Shown here: positions 33,647 to 45,286 of the stretch, in pieces | Position numbering within the stretch: position 1 is the stretch's first letter | Layout: every line of letters begins with the position of its first letter | Assembly: GCF_003797835.1 (NCBI RefSeq) | Contig: NZ_RKMF01000010.1 | Location: 1 to 64,000 of the forward strand | Source: Kocuria soli | GTDB taxonomy: Bacteria > Actinomycetota > Actinomycetes > Actinomycetales > Micrococcaceae | Length of the DNA: 64,000 bases | Direction of reading: 5' to 3' | The notes under the pieces: generated by a model | Databases searched by the model: none | What the model saw: the letters and a program-made list of their open reading frames with translations, nothing else | What the model was told of the DNA's origin: nothing | Translations under genes and position numbers: made by a program

Positions 33647-34014
33647 GGTGTTCGCTCCCTGGTGACCGTGACGGCGACGTTGCCGAACGGCACGGTGATC
33701 GGCGCCTGAGGCTTGTTGACGGTGAGCTCGACGAGCTGGATCGCCGGGTACCTTTCCAGGATGAGCCGTGCCGTGCGATCGGCCAAGGTCTCGATCAGGT
33801 CCACGGGTTTCGATTCGATCTCGGCGTGGATCAGCTCGGCGATCTCGCCGTAGTGCACCGTCTCGGTCAGCTCGTCGGTGCGCGCGGCGGGGGCAAGGTC
33901 CAGGTGCAGCACGGCGTCGACGACGAACGGTTGCCCGTTGCGCTTCTCCTCCTCGAGCACGCCGTGGTGGCCGAAGCCTTTGATCCCGGTGAGGGCGATC
34001 CGGTCGTTCGTCAT
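33643..34014 (-). CDS. folB: Dihydroneopterin aldolase
   Basis: The 123-residue protein has the FolB landmarks IALTGIKGFGHHGVLEEEKR at the start (substrate loop), VHYGEIAELIH in the middle, and LIETLADRTARLIL then VELTVNKPQAPI at the end. It cleaves dihydroneopterin to 6-hydroxymethyl-dihydropterin, the substrate of the next gene's product FolK. Start and stop overlap folP and folK by 4 bases each, so the three are coupled. Confidence 0.95.
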   Translation of the reverse strand: MTNDRIALTGIKGFGHHGVLEEEKRNGQPFVVDAVLHLDLAPAARTDELTETVHYGEIAELIHAEIESKPVDLIETLADRTARLILERYPAIQLVELTVNKPQAPITVPFGNVAVTVTRERTP

Positions 34015-34952
34015 GGCCGCTCCCCGGTTTCTTCGGTCCCGAGGGGTGACGGGGACAGCACGGGCGGGTTCACGCCTGCCCAGGCGTGGGCGACGGCGAC
34101 GGCGTCCCGCGTGGTCGGCACGTCGTGCACCCGCACCGCCCAGGCCCCACGATCCGCGGCGAGCGCCGAGATGGCGGCGGTTGCGACGTCGCGCTCCCCC
34201 ACCGCCCGCGGAGCCCCGTCCGTGGCCAGGAGGTTGCCCACGAATCGCTTGCGGGAGGCGGCGACCAGGATCGGGTATCCCGTGGCGATGAACTGCGGCA
34301 GGGCCCGGAGCAGGTCCCAGTCCTGTTGCCCGCCCTTGGCGAAGCCCAGACCGGGATCGAGGATGAGCTTGGAGGGATCCAGGCCTGCGGTCAGGAACCG
34401 CTCCGCGACCTCGGCGGATTCGCGCAGGACGTCGGTCACCAGGTCCTCGTAGACGGCCAGGGCGTCCATGGTCCCGGGATTGCCCCGGGAATGCATCAGG
34501 ATGTAGGGCACCTGCCGTTCGGCCACGAGGTCGACCATGTCCTGACTCGTCGAGACGCCGGACACGTCGTTGACGCAGTGCGCCCCCGCGTCCAGGGCGG
34601 CCTCGGCCGTCGAGGCGTTGATGGTGTCCACCGTGACCAGGATCCCCGCGTCGGTCAGTTCACGGATCACGGGGAGGATCCGGCGTCGTTCCTCTGCGGG
34701 GTCCACCCGAATCGACCCCGGACGGGTGGACTCACCGCCGACGTCGACCATGTCCGCACCCTGCTCGGCCAACAACCGCCCGTGTTCGACGGCGGCCCGG
34801 TGGGTGTCGTGCTGTCCGCCGTCGGAGAAGGAATCGGGGGTGACGTTGAGGATGCCCATGACCAGGGTGCGGCCCGTGGGCAGGTTCTCCCACCGTTGCC
34901 AACCGAGTGCAGTGCGCTTGGGTTCCACGTCCGTCCGTTCCGCTCCCGTCAT
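34011..34952 (-). CDS. folP: Dihydropteroate synthase
   Basis: The 313-residue protein carries MGILNVTPDSFSDGG (pterin/pyrophosphate loop), VDVGGESTRPGS, VNDVSGV (usually INDVSG), MHSRGNPGTM and LILDPGLGFAKGGQQDWDLL. It couples 6-hydroxymethyl-dihydropterin pyrophosphate with p-aminobenzoate and is the target of sulfonamides. The N-terminus has a 25-residue extension before the barrel. It lies 10 bases downstream of folE. The text matches functional DHPS throughout. Confidence 0.95.
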   Translation of the reverse strand: MTGAERTDVEPKRTALGWQRWENLPTGRTLVMGILNVTPDSFSDGGQHDTHRAAVEHGRLLAEQGADMVDVGGESTRPGSIRVDPAEERRRILPVIRELTDAGILVTVDTINASTAEAALDAGAHCVNDVSGVSTSQDMVDLVAERQVPYILMHSRGNPGTMDALAVYEDLVTDVLRESAEVAERFLTAGLDPSKLILDPGLGFAKGGQQDWDLLRALPQFIATGYPILVAASRKRFVGNLLATDGAPRAVGERDVATAAISALAADRGAWAVRVHDVPTTRDAVAVAHAWAGVNPPVLSPSPLGTEETGERP

Positions 34953-34962
34953 GCTCCGATTA

Positions 34963-35516
34963 TCATCCGAGGACCAGGCTCATCGCTTCGGACCGGGTCG
35001 CGGGGTCGTGCAACTGACCGCGGACCGCGGAGGTCACGGTCTTGGACCCGGGCTTGCGCACGCCCCGCATGGACATGCACAGGTGTTCGCACTCGAGGAC
35101 CACGATGGCCCCGTCCGCCTGGAGGTGCTCGACCAGCGCCTCCACGATCTGTGTGGTCAGCCGCTCCTGCACCTGGGGGCGTTTGGCGTACACGTCCACC
35201 AGCCGCGCCAGCTTGGAGAGCCCCGTCACGCGTCCACCCTTGCCGGGGATGTAGCCGATGTGGGCCTGCCCGTGGAAGGGCACCAGGTGGTGTTCACAGG
35301 TCGAGTAGAACGGGATGTCCTTGACCAGGACCATCTCCGAATGACCGATGTCGAACGTGGTGGCCAGGACGTCCTCGGGGCCCATGGTCATGCCCGAGAA
35401 GACCTCTTCATAGGCCCGGGCGACGCGCTGCGGGGTGTCCCGGAGACCTTCCCGTTCGGGGTCCTCCCCGATGGCCGCCAGGATCTCTCGGACCGCGGCT
35501 TCGATGCGAGGCTGGT

Positions 35517-35523
<7 letters not shown>
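34963..35523 (-). CDS. folE: GTP cyclohydrolase I
   Basis: The 186-residue protein has the zinc motif [18 protein letters not shown] and the [19 protein letters not shown] block that closes the active site. It converts GTP to dihydroneopterin triphosphate, the first step of folate synthesis. Start GTG 35523 lies inside the end of ftsH (7-base overlap), linking the fol cluster to ftsH translation. Length is that of the standard bacterial enzyme. Confidence 0.96.
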
Positions 35524-37658
<2,135 letters not shown>

Positions 37659-37844
37659 GAACCTGAGATCGACGCATGACGCAGCGCCGCAGAAGTCGAA
37701 AGGTCAATGTAACGCGCCGCGGACGATCCGTCGGAGTCGAGCTCCACGGTTCACCCCCTGGCGGAAACATTCCGGGGGAACCTCCAGACACGGTGAATCC
37801 TCGCCCCGGGAACACCACGTCCCGGGTGGGTGGGAGTCACCGCA

Positions 37845-38396
37845 TCAGGAGTAGACGTGCGGGGACAGGATCGCGATGCAGTCCAGGTTGCGGTACTGCT
37901 CGGCCCAGTCCAGCCCGTAACCCACCACGAACTCGTTGGGAATGTCCCACCCGACGTACTTGACGTCGATCTCGACCTTGAGGGCTTCCGGCTTGCGTAG
38001 GAGGGTGCAGATCTCCACGGAGTTCGCACCGCGTGACTTGAGGTTGGACAGCAACCAGGAGAGGGTCAGCCCGGAGTCGATGATGTCCTCCACGATCAGA
38101 ACGTCCCGACCGGTGAGGTCCGTGTCCAGGTCCTTGAGGATGCGCACCACGCCGGAGGACTTGGTCCCCGATCCGTAGGAGGAGACCGCCATCCAGTCCA
38201 TCGGGTACTGCCCGGACAGGGCACGGGAGAGGTCCGCCATGACCATGATCGCGCCCTTGAGTACACCGACCAACAGGACATCCTTGTCCTTGTAATCGGC
38301 GTCGATCTCAGCGGCGAGCTCCACCACACGGCGGTCGATGTCCGCCTTGGTATGCAGGATCTCCTTGAGTTCGCCTGAAACGTCCTCGGCCTTCAC
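37845..38396 (-). CDS. hpt: Hypoxanthine-guanine phosphoribosyltransferase
   Basis: The 183-residue protein has the PRPP-binding motif VLIVEDIIDSGLTL (usually DTGxT), the SYGSGTKSSGVV loop and LLRKPEALKVEIDVKYVGWD with IPNEFVVGYG, which define HPRT. It salvages hypoxanthine and guanine. Start GTG 38396 is 51 bases after tilS. Between it and ftsH are 186 bases with a CCCGGGA/TCCCGGG hairpin (near 37811-37833) and a candidate ftsH promoter. The tilS-hpt-ftsH order is widely conserved. Confidence 0.95.
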   Translation of the reverse strand: MKAEDVSGELKEILHTKADIDRRVVELAAEIDADYKDKDVLLVGVLKGAIMVMADLSRALSGQYPMDWMAVSSYGSGTKSSGVVRILKDLDTDLTGRDVLIVEDIIDSGLTLSWLLSNLKSRGANSVEICTLLRKPEALKVEIDVKYVGWDIPNEFVVGYGLDWAEQYRNLDCIAILSPHVYS

Positions 38397-38447
38397 GATG
38401 CTCCTAAGTTCTCGGCTTGTGTCTTGGAAGCTCCGGGCTCGACGGGT

Positions 38448-39554
38448 TCAACCCGAGGGGCGAAGTTCCAGGATCCCCCGGCCACATGAGTTGTCCTTGC
38501 GACCGGTGCGGATCGGGCGACGCCTGTACACGGCCACTTTACCCGCCATCTGGACGGGACCTGCCTGGCCGGTGCCTGCCGCCAGGTCCGCCAACGCCTC
38601 CATCCGCTCGAAGGACACGGCCTCGCCTCCGGCTTCCACGCATGCGGCCGCGAGCGCCCGCCGTGCAAGGGGGGCCGGGGCTTCCTGGAGCACCTCGAGG
38701 GAGAGCCCGACGCATGTCGGTGCCAGCCGTGGGGCACACCCCGCCTCCATCTCATCCCGGGCCCGGTCCCGCGCCTCTTCCAGCAGGCGTTGCGCCTGGT
38801 GGTCCAGGAGTTCGGCATCCGGTCCCAGGATCGCCGCGGAGCGCGCCAGGGATGCTGCCACGCCCGGACCGAGCTCGCGTTCGAGCATCGGCAGGACGGT
38901 GTGCCGCACCTTGGCGCGGAGGAAGGTTTCGTCCGTGTTGGTGGGGTCGATCCAGGGTTCCAGCTGTTCGGCCTCGCACACGGCCGCCGTCGCCTCCCGG
39001 GCAATGTCCAGCAGGGGGCGGAGCAGACGCAGACTGTCTCGGGTGGAGATCCGCGCCATGCCACCCAGCGAACGCGTCCCGGAGCCTCGGGCCAGCCCCA
39101 GCAGGACCGTCTCGGCCTGGTCGTCCCGGGTGTGACCCAGCAGAACGGCGTGCGCCCCGTGGTTCCGCGCGGCCCGTCGCAGGGCGGCGTACCGGGCGGT
39201 GCGCGCGGCGGCTTCGGGCCCGTCGTCACCGCGTTCGACCGTCACGGGCAGCACGTCCACCGGGTTCAGCCCCAGGGCCCGCGCCTGCTCAGCGGCACGT
39301 TCCGCGACCCGGGCGGAGCCCGGTTGGAGTTGGTGGTCGACGACGACGGCGCCCACCCGGAAGTGGCGGCGCCGGGCGAAATGGGCGGCGCCTGCGGCCA
39401 GGGCCAAGGAGTCGGGGCCGCCTGACAGCGCGACGAGCACCAGGTCCTCGGGCTGCGGTGGCCTTCCGAGGGAATCAGTCAGGCAGTTCTCGACCGCGCG
39501 GCGGGCTGCAGCGACTTGGGGATGCAACCGCCCTCGGCGACCGAACTGCGTCAT
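38448..39554 (-). CDS. tilS: tRNA(Ile)-lysidine synthetase
   Basis: The 368-residue protein has the PP-loop ATP-pyrophosphatase motif SGGPDS (44-49) and HTRDDQAETVLLGLARGSG with DPTNTDETFLRAKVRHTVLP, the TilS-specific blocks. It modifies C34 of tRNA-Ile(CAU) to lysidine. A helical C-terminal domain follows. It starts 44 bases after the HTH-protein gene's stop. Motifs are complete. Confidence 0.93.
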   Translation of the reverse strand: MTQFGRRGRLHPQVAAARRAVENCLTDSLGRPPQPEDLVLVALSGGPDSLALAAGAAHFARRRHFRVGAVVVDHQLQPGSARVAERAAEQARALGLNPVDVLPVTVERGDDGPEAAARTARYAALRRAARNHGAHAVLLGHTRDDQAETVLLGLARGSGTRSLGGMARISTRDSLRLLRPLLDIAREATAAVCEAEQLEPWIDPTNTDETFLRAKVRHTVLPMLERELGPGVAASLARSAAILGPDAELLDHQAQRLLEEARDRARDEMEAGCAPRLAPTCVGLSLEVLQEAPAPLARRALAAACVEAGGEAVSFERMEALADLAAGTGQAGPVQMAGKVAVYRRRPIRTGRKDNSCGRGILELRPSG

Positions 39555-39598
39555 GCGTGCACGCAGTGGCGGCGGAGGTCAGGAACGGAACTCACGGT

Positions 39599-40060
39599 TC
39601 ACTGGCGGCCGTTGGGGTCGCCGTTGGTTTCGCGCAGGGCCAGGGTCAGGACCTTGACCAGTGTGGGGGCGGAGTTACCCAGTGCCTGGACGGCGTGGCT
39701 GAGTTCGACCGGCGGGATGACCGAGGCCAGCGCGGACACGGCGTTCGTCTCACCATGGATCCCTGCCTGGATCTGGGTGGTGGTCAGCACGGGCTGGGAC
39801 TGCTCGACGTCATTCAGGGTCGCGTCGATGTCCTCCGTACCCGCGCGCTGTTCCAACATGACCAGGCGTTCGTAAACCGCAGGGTTGCCGATCTTGATCC
39901 GACGCCCGGAGTTGAGCTGGGAGAGCATGGGTGCGGACAGTCCGAGTACCTCAGCCAGGCGACGCTGGGTGATGTTGTAGGCGCTGACCACTGCGCCAAA
40001 ACGCTCAGAGAGCGGCTGGCCGTAAAGCCTGATCTGCTGTTCGATGTTCTCGGAAGTCAC
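39599..40060 (-). CDS. Helix-turn-helix DNA-binding protein between DUF2342 and tilS
   Basis: The 153-residue protein has a Cro/C1-like helix-turn-helix (about residues 20-50: YNITQRRLAEVLGLSAPMLS) and a helical C-terminal half ending in LVKVLTLALRETN. GTG 40060 was chosen because conserved-looking sequence (TSENIEQQIRLYGQPL) starts there and upstream residues are Pro-rich. No ribosome site precedes it; CACAAT lies 7 bases upstream, so a leaderless mRNA is possible. GTGTGACAC and TTGCAA palindromes at the start could be operator sites for self-control. Target unknown. Confidence 0.65.
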   Translation of the reverse strand: MTSENIEQQIRLYGQPLSERFGAVVSAYNITQRRLAEVLGLSAPMLSQLNSGRRIKIGNPAVYERLVMLEQRAGTEDIDATLNDVEQSQPVLTTTQIQAGIHGETNAVSALASVIPPVELSHAVQALGNSAPTLVKVLTLALRETNGDPNGRQ

Positions 40061-40165
40061 GTTTGCAATTGTGTCACACGGGTGCGGCTGCGAGGGGCCC
40101 TGCACGGCCACCTCAACTGGGAGCACGCCCAGAACTCGCCCCAGAACGGATGGTTGTGGGGTGAA

Positions 40166-41305
40166 TTAGGGCTTGAGCACTCGATGCACCCACGTTTGCG
40201 GGTCACGGATCTCGGCTTCGGTGGGCAGGTTCGCCGCGTTGTCCCAGACCCGGTTGAAGCCTTCCAGTCCCGCCGCCTCGATCACCTCCGTGACGAACTT
40301 CTGCCCCTGAACGTACTGTTTCGCCTTAGCATCCAGTCCCAGGAACTTCCGGATCACCCTTTGCCCCGGGCTCTGGAGATCACGGCGTCGGTCGAAACGA
40401 CGGCGGATGGTCTTGACCGAGGAGACCACCGAAGAGTCCACGTTGTCCATGACCCAGTTGGCGTGCCCCTCGAGCAGGGACATCGTGGCCACGGCCGAGG
40501 ACATGAGTTCCCGTTCCCGGTCCCCCAGGACCACGGACATCGGGCCCAGGAGGTCGTCCTCGCGATGCCGGCCCCTGACCTGACCGCCCACCGCGGCCAC
40601 GGCCCGGCCCATCCGCGCCTTGAGCTGGTCCACGTCCCCGGTCATGGAGCTCGACAACTCCTGGATGGTGCCCAACATGTGATCACGCAGCCAGGGCGCG
40701 GCCGCGAACTGGACCCGGTGCGTTTGTTCGTGCAGGCAGACCCACAACCGGAAGTCCTCGGGCTCCACGTTGAGTTCCCGCTCGACCTCGAGCACGTTCG
40801 GCGCCACGATCATGAGACGGCCGCCGGGGTTACGCCTGGCCGCCTCCGGGGAGGTGAGCCCCGCGTAAGGGTCGTACTGGCCCAGGACCTTGGTCGACAG
40901 GAACGCCAGGATCGCGCCGGCCTCTGCTGCGGTCGCGCGGCTGCCGATCCATTGGGTGAGTTCGTTCGAACCGCGCCCACGGGCCCGGTACCTTCCTGCC
41001 AGCTCGTTCATGGCCGGTTCCAGCAGCGCTGCGAAGGTGGCCGCGTTGGCCTTCGCCCATCCGGCACGGTCCACCACGACGACGGGCGCATCACGCAGGT
41101 CACGCGCGGCCTCCAAACCGGAGATTCGGTGGACGTGGTCCACGGAGGTCTCGGCATGATGACGCATCGAGGCAACGGCCTCCTGCATCGCCCGCGCGGG
41201 AGGGGTGGGTCCGGCAGGGGTGGTCCTGGCTGCGACGGCGGCAGCGAAGCTCCACTTGATCAGACCGGAGTCCGTGGTGCCGGGGGTGCTGTGGGGCGTG
41301 GTCAT
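40166..41305 (-). CDS. DUF2342 zinc-dependent metalloprotease-like protein
   Basis: The 379-residue protein has HEQTH at residues 192-196 inside LWVCLHEQTHRVQF, a zinc HExxH motif, preceded by GRLMIVAPNVLEVERELNV. This is the signature of the actinobacterial DUF2342 family, annotated as putative hydrolase or coenzyme-F420-associated protein. It is a cytoplasmic protein without signal peptide. ATG 41305 gives MTTPHST; an upstream TTG is possible. It lies between dacB and the tilS cluster, where it is usually found. The substrate is unknown. Confidence 0.8.
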   Translation of the reverse strand: MTTPHSTPGTTDSGLIKWSFAAAVAARTTPAGPTPPARAMQEAVASMRHHAETSVDHVHRISGLEAARDLRDAPVVVVDRAGWAKANAATFAALLEPAMNELAGRYRARGRGSNELTQWIGSRATAAEAGAILAFLSTKVLGQYDPYAGLTSPEAARRNPGGRLMIVAPNVLEVERELNVEPEDFRLWVCLHEQTHRVQFAAAPWLRDHMLGTIQELSSSMTGDVDQLKARMGRAVAAVGGQVRGRHREDDLLGPMSVVLGDRERELMSSAVATMSLLEGHANWVMDNVDSSVVSSVKTIRRRFDRRRDLQSPGQRVIRKFLGLDAKAKQYVQGQKFVTEVIEAAGLEGFNRVWDNAANLPTEAEIRDPQTWVHRVLKP

Positions 41306-41368
41306 GAAGCCATGCAACCACAGGGCGGGCCGTACACCGCATCGAAGGCCGCAACGATCAGTCCCCCA

Positions 41369-42865
41369 TCAGCTCTGCGCGAGCGTCGCGAAGAACTCGT
41401 CGGCCCTGTTCCGGGCGACCCCGGTGTCCTGAACCCCGTCGAACAGGACCACGGCGATCATCCGTTCACCGTCGTCCCGGGTCACTCTCCCGGACAATGC
41501 GGTCACCGTGTTGAGGGTGCCCGTCTTGGCTCGCACGACGCCGCGACCCGCGGCTTCCGTGGGGTCGTCGAAACGGTCCTCCAGGGTCCCGGAGTCCCCG
41601 CTGACCGGAAAGGTGGAAATCATGGGCGTGTACCGGTTCGGTGCATCTTGTTCGCCCAACAGCAGGATCCCCGCGAGCACCCGGGCCGTGACCCGGTTGG
41701 TCGGGGCCATGCCGCAGTTGTCGCCCACCACCACACCGTCCTCCGCGGTCACGTCCCGGCCGAGGGCCTCGCGCAGGGCTTCCTCGGTGGCCTTCCGTGC
41801 GCCCTGCACGCTGCCGGGGTGCCCGGACTTCACCGCCGCCATCCGCCCCAGGACCTCCGCCAGGCGGTTGTCGGAGTCCTGCATCATCACGGTTGCCTGT
41901 TCCTCGAGCGTGGCGGATTCAACGCGCCCGAGTTCACGTCCCTCGGCGGCCTTCACCGGTTGCCCCACCTCGACCGAGACCGGTTGCCCGGTTCGCTCCG
42001 AGAGTTCGGCGGAGAGCTCGCCGGCGAAAACCTCGGCCACGGTGCGGGCTGCGTCGTCGTCGTGGGTGTCCGTGGGGCGGCCGTCCGGGCCGGGAACGGT
42101 GTGTGACCCGAAGGCTATGGGGGCCACGGGGCCCACCTCGCCCGCCGCGACGTCGCCCGGGAGCCAGGCGTCGTTGGTCGCGGGCCCCTCGAAGACGCTG
42201 GTGTCCAGGTCGACCTCGATCCGGTCAGGGAAGTCGTCCCGGTCCGTTTCCCGGGCCATGCTCCGCGCCGTCTCCTCGGCCAGGGTGGCCACCCCCGCGT
42301 GGCCCATGACGGCCTTCGGGTTGCTCTCACCCGGGGAGAGCAAGGTGTCCCCGCCGGCCACGAGCACGACGGAGGAAGGGGTCTTCCCGGCCACCACGGT
42401 GGTGGCCAGCCGGTCCTCGACGTCCGCGTGGTGGAACAGGGAGAGTTCCGTGAGGATCTTCTGGTTGGAGGCGGGGGTGACGGGTTGGTCGGGGTTGCGT
42501 TCGTAGAGCAGGTCACCCGTTGCGGGGTCGGCCACGACGGCACCGGTGTTCTGCGCGGGGGCTCCGTCCAGCACACCGTCGATGGCGGTCACGGTCGATC
42601 CGGGCAATTTCACCGGGGTTGCTGTCGGTGTGGGGGTCGCCGGGTCGCCGGAGGTGTCCACCGCCTCGGGCTCGGCACCCGGGTCCTGGGACCGATCGCC
42701 GAGGAATCTCGGAAGGGCCAACGCCAGGATCAGGACCAGGGCCGCCACCAGGACGGCGACGAGCGCCCCCACCCATCTGCGGGGGCGCCTCGGGTACCCG
42801 CCGGTTCCGGAGGAGCTTCGATCACCCTCCGGCCGGGGCGCGTCCTGGCTGGCCACGTGGACCAT
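41369..42865 (-). CDS. dacB: D-alanyl-D-alanine carboxypeptidase/endopeptidase, PBP4 (DacB) family
   Basis: The 498-residue protein has one N-terminal membrane helix ([20 protein letters not shown]) and a peptidase S13 domain: [11 protein letters not shown] (active Ser and Lys), [11 protein letters not shown] (SxN) and [16 protein letters not shown] (KTG). It trims peptidoglycan peptides outside the membrane. The large insertion between SxxK and SxN is present, as in class C enzymes. It is divergent from ppa. Confidence 0.93.
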   Translation of the reverse strand: MVHVASQDAPRPEGDRSSSGTGGYPRRPRRWVGALVAVLVAALVLILALALPRFLGDRSQDPGAEPEAVDTSGDPATPTPTATPVKLPGSTVTAIDGVLDGAPAQNTGAVVADPATGDLLYERNPDQPVTPASNQKILTELSLFHHADVEDRLATTVVAGKTPSSVVLVAGGDTLLSPGESNPKAVMGHAGVATLAEETARSMARETDRDDFPDRIEVDLDTSVFEGPATNDAWLPGDVAAGEVGPVAPIAFGSHTVPGPDGRPTDTHDDDAARTVAEVFAGELSAELSERTGQPVSVEVGQPVKAAEGRELGRVESATLEEQATVMMQDSDNRLAEVLGRMAAVKSGHPGSVQGARKATEEALREALGRDVTAEDGVVVGDNCGMAPTNRVTARVLAGILLLGEQDAPNRYTPMISTFPVSGDSGTLEDRFDDPTEAAGRGVVRAKTGTLNTVTALSGRVTRDDGERMIAVVLFDGVQDTGVARNRADEFFATLAQS

Positions 42866-43048
42866 TGTGCCGTGAAACGTGAGGCGGCCCCGAAAGTACG
42901 GAACACCGCACCACGATCGAGGTCACAGAAGCCCGCGCCCGCTAGGCTTGCCCCGGACAATGCGCCGCATCCGGCCACCGAACACGGGCTTCGGACCGGC
43001 GCACTCGCGGGACCGCCCGCACCACATCCTCAGATCGAAGGAGTTGCC

Positions 43049-43564
43049 ATGGAGATGGACGTCACCATCGAGATCCCCAAGGGATCGCGCGTCAAGTACG
43101 AGATCGACCACGAGACGGGACGCATTCGCCTGGACCGTGTCCTGTTCACGTCGATGGGCTACCCGACACACTACGGCTACTTCGAGGACACTCTGGGCGA
43201 GGACGGGGACCCGCTCGACGCCCTGGTGCTGCTCGACGTCGACGTCATGCCCGGCGTGATCGTCGAGTCCCGCCCCATCGCCGTGTTCAACATGACGGAC
43301 GAGGCCGGTGGCGACGCCAAGGTCCTCTGCGTGTCCACGGACAAGCGTTACGACCACATCCAGGGTCTCGAGGACATCGACGAGTTCAAGCAGAAGGAGA
43401 TCCAGCACTTCTTCGAGCGCTACAAGGACCTGGAGCCCAACAAGTGGGTCAAGGGCGAGGGCTGGGCCGGGAAAGACGAGGCCGAGCGTCTGGTCTCCGA
43501 GGCGATCGAACGCTTCAAGCAGTCCCACTACGAATCCGCTGCCGAGGCGGAGCAGGAGGACTGA
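43049..43564 (+). CDS. ppa: Inorganic pyrophosphatase, family I
   Basis: The 171-residue protein has the [20 protein letters not shown] block (residues 31-50), the metal-binding [10 protein letters not shown] signature and [18 protein letters not shown]. It hydrolyses pyrophosphate with magnesium. ATG 43049 follows AAGGAG by 5 bases. A GNRA-loop terminator ends the gene at 43587-43622. Standard actinobacterial length. Confidence 0.97.
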   Translation: MEMDVTIEIPKGSRVKYEIDHETGRIRLDRVLFTSMGYPTHYGYFEDTLGEDGDPLDALVLLDVDVMPGVIVESRPIAVFNMTDEAGGDAKVLCVSTDKRYDHIQGLEDIDEFKQKEIQHFFERYKDLEPNKWVKGEGWAGKDEAERLVSEAIERFKQSHYESAAEAEQED

Positions 43565-43586
43565 GCGCACCTGCTCGCCGCTGCTC

Positions 43587-43622
43587 AAGGGCCCGCACCG
43601 CTGCAAAGCGGTGCGGGCCCTT
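43587..43622 (+). terminator. ppa terminator, 16-bp perfect stem with GCAA loop
   Basis: AAGGGCCCGCACCGCT (43587-43602) and its exact complement (43607-43622) enclose a GCAA tetraloop, 22 bases past the ppa stop, followed by TTGCT. A stable GNRA-capped hairpin in the right place for an intrinsic terminator. Confidence 0.8.
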
Positions 43623-43747
43623 GCTCGTGCGTTGCGATGTCCGCGGCCTGTGGTTGAGTTGGCGGTGAGACCATGGAAAAACGGTGATGGAACAACGACG
43701 ACGGACGGCGATGAACGTTGGAGAACGTCGGGAGGTGCCCGGTAACC

Positions 43748-44449
43748 ATGCCCCGCTCTGACGAGGTACCTCAGCGGGTTCCCTACGTCCTGGAGTACCA
43801 GGGCCGCACGGTGGTCCTGGGCGAACCGTTCCACCTCGCGGAGCTGGATCGCATGCTGACCCGCTCCCACGTCTCGACGACCACCACTGTTTCCGGCACC
43901 GGTGGCACCCAGTTGGACGGGGTGCTGCTCAACAGCGTGTCCGTGGACCTGCCGATCCCCCGGTTCTGGGAACAGGTGCAGTCCGCCGCATTCGACGACG
44001 CCCCGTGGCCCGCCGACGACTCCCCTGTGACCGTGCCCGAGCCTCCCGCCTGGCTGGCCGCTGCCCGGTGCTGGGAGTACGACCCCGTCGCGCCGGTTCT
44101 TCCGGCGGTGGAGAGCACCAGGCTCGAGGAGCCCGGCGGGTGGCTGCACAGCCCGGGGTTCGCGGGTTTCGACACGTCCCGGTACGCCGGTTCGGTGGGT
44201 CTCTTCCAGCTCATGGACCAGGAGACCTTCTGGGTGCTCGCCTCCACGGAGGACTTGGTGGAGGTACGCCTGCTGGCCCTGGACCTTGCCCGCTACCGCC
44301 GTGGGTTCCGGGAGCTGGGTGTTTGTTTCGACGAGTTCGAACGGCCCGGTTCGCTGCGGCTGCCCCTGATCTGCCGTGAGGTCCTGGAGGACGAGTTGAT
44401 CGCCCGCAGCGTGGACATCGAACCGCGGTTCTGGCCGCGCGTGGACTGA
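43748..44449 (+). CDS. Hypothetical protein
   Basis: The 233-residue protein has no membrane helix and no motif I recognise. Recurrent features are several Trp/Pro-rich stretches (PWPADDSPVTVPEPPAWLAA), FDTSRYAGSVGLFQLMDQET and an acidic C-terminus. Base composition is typical of the core genome. ATG 43748 follows GGGAGGTG by about 10 bases; a TTG ten codons upstream is possible. The NYN gene starts 14 bases after its stop, so the two may be transcribed together. Confidence 0.55.
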   Translation: MPRSDEVPQRVPYVLEYQGRTVVLGEPFHLAELDRMLTRSHVSTTTTVSGTGGTQLDGVLLNSVSVDLPIPRFWEQVQSAAFDDAPWPADDSPVTVPEPPAWLAAARCWEYDPVAPVLPAVESTRLEEPGGWLHSPGFAGFDTSRYAGSVGLFQLMDQETFWVLASTEDLVEVRLLALDLARYRRGFRELGVCFDEFERPGSLRLPLICREVLEDELIARSVDIEPRFWPRVD

Positions 44450-44463
44450 GGCATGAGGAGATT

Positions 44464-45237
44464 ATGCGAGTAGGGGTCTATTTCGATGGTTTCAACGTCT
44501 ACTACGGAGGGCGACGTCAGGCGGGACGGGGCGCATCTGGATGGAAGTGGTACGACCCTCGAGGTGTAGCTCGGGGGACTCTGGACCGGATGCTCGCCAC
44601 TGGCTTCGTTGCGGATACCGGCGAGGTACGCACCCTCTGGGAAAAGGCCTCCATAGCACGAGTGATCTTCTGCTCTGCTCGAATTGCGGCACACGGTGAT
44701 CCACATGCCGTTGCAGACCAGGACGCCTTCTTCGAGGCCGTCAAACGGGGAGGCTACATCGACCACCTCGAGCTCGGGCGGTACGTCGCTCGCGTCAAGC
44801 ATGCCCCGTTGGCGATCAAACCAACTGAATGGCAGTCAGGCCCCCAGCTGGTCTCAGCGCACTGGCCTCTCATGGTTCAGGACGCCGCGGGTGAGCCTGT
44901 GCCCGATGCCCGGTTCGTCGTTTCGTACCTACACAATGAGGAAAAGGGTAGTGACGTGAACATCGCCACTCACTTGTTGCACGACACCTTCGAGTCTCGG
45001 ATCGACGCTGCCGTGGTCTTCTCCAACGACACTGACCTCAAACTGCCAATTGAGGTCGCCGCGAACAGGATTCCCGTGGGAGTTGTGAATCCCAGCGGCC
45101 GACCGGTGGCTGGCGAACTGAAGGATGCCGTTCTGGGCAACAAGGGTTGTTGGTACTTCAAGCTGCCATTGGACGTCTTCACGGAGCACCAGATGCCGGA
45201 CCAGGTCGGGGACATCCATCGCCCGGCCCAGTGGTGA
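44464..45237 (+). CDS. NYN-domain (PIN-like) putative ribonuclease
   Basis: The 257-residue protein begins RVGVYFDGFNVYYGGRRQ, with the first acidic residue of the NYN/PIN-like nuclease fold. It later has KGSDVNIATHLLHDTF and AAVVFSNDTDLKLPIEVAA, the second and third acidic clusters. NYN proteins are predicted RNases; solitary ones often move horizontally and some act in defence. The gene is less GC-rich than its neighbours, which supports acquisition. ATG 44464 follows ATGAGGAGA. A strong intrinsic terminator lies 50 bases downstream. RNA target unknown. Confidence 0.8.
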   Translation: MRVGVYFDGFNVYYGGRRQAGRGASGWKWYDPRGVARGTLDRMLATGFVADTGEVRTLWEKASIARVIFCSARIAAHGDPHAVADQDAFFEAVKRGGYIDHLELGRYVARVKHAPLAIKPTEWQSGPQLVSAHWPLMVQDAAGEPVPDARFVVSYLHNEEKGSDVNIATHLLHDTFESRIDAAVVFSNDTDLKLPIEVAANRIPVGVVNPSGRPVAGELKDAVLGNKGCWYFKLPLDVFTEHQMPDQVGDIHRPAQW

Positions 45238-45286
45238 CCACGTGTGCGATCTTGCCGCTCGCGCTGCTACACTGAAACCATGACTC

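Noticed and set aside
38417-42106. A 1229-codon open frame on the plus strand
   Set aside because: It is antisense to tilS, the HTH gene, DUF2342 and dacB, all of which have clear motifs. Its translation is rich in Arg, Gly, His and Pro with no domain, as expected of mirror frames in high-GC DNA.
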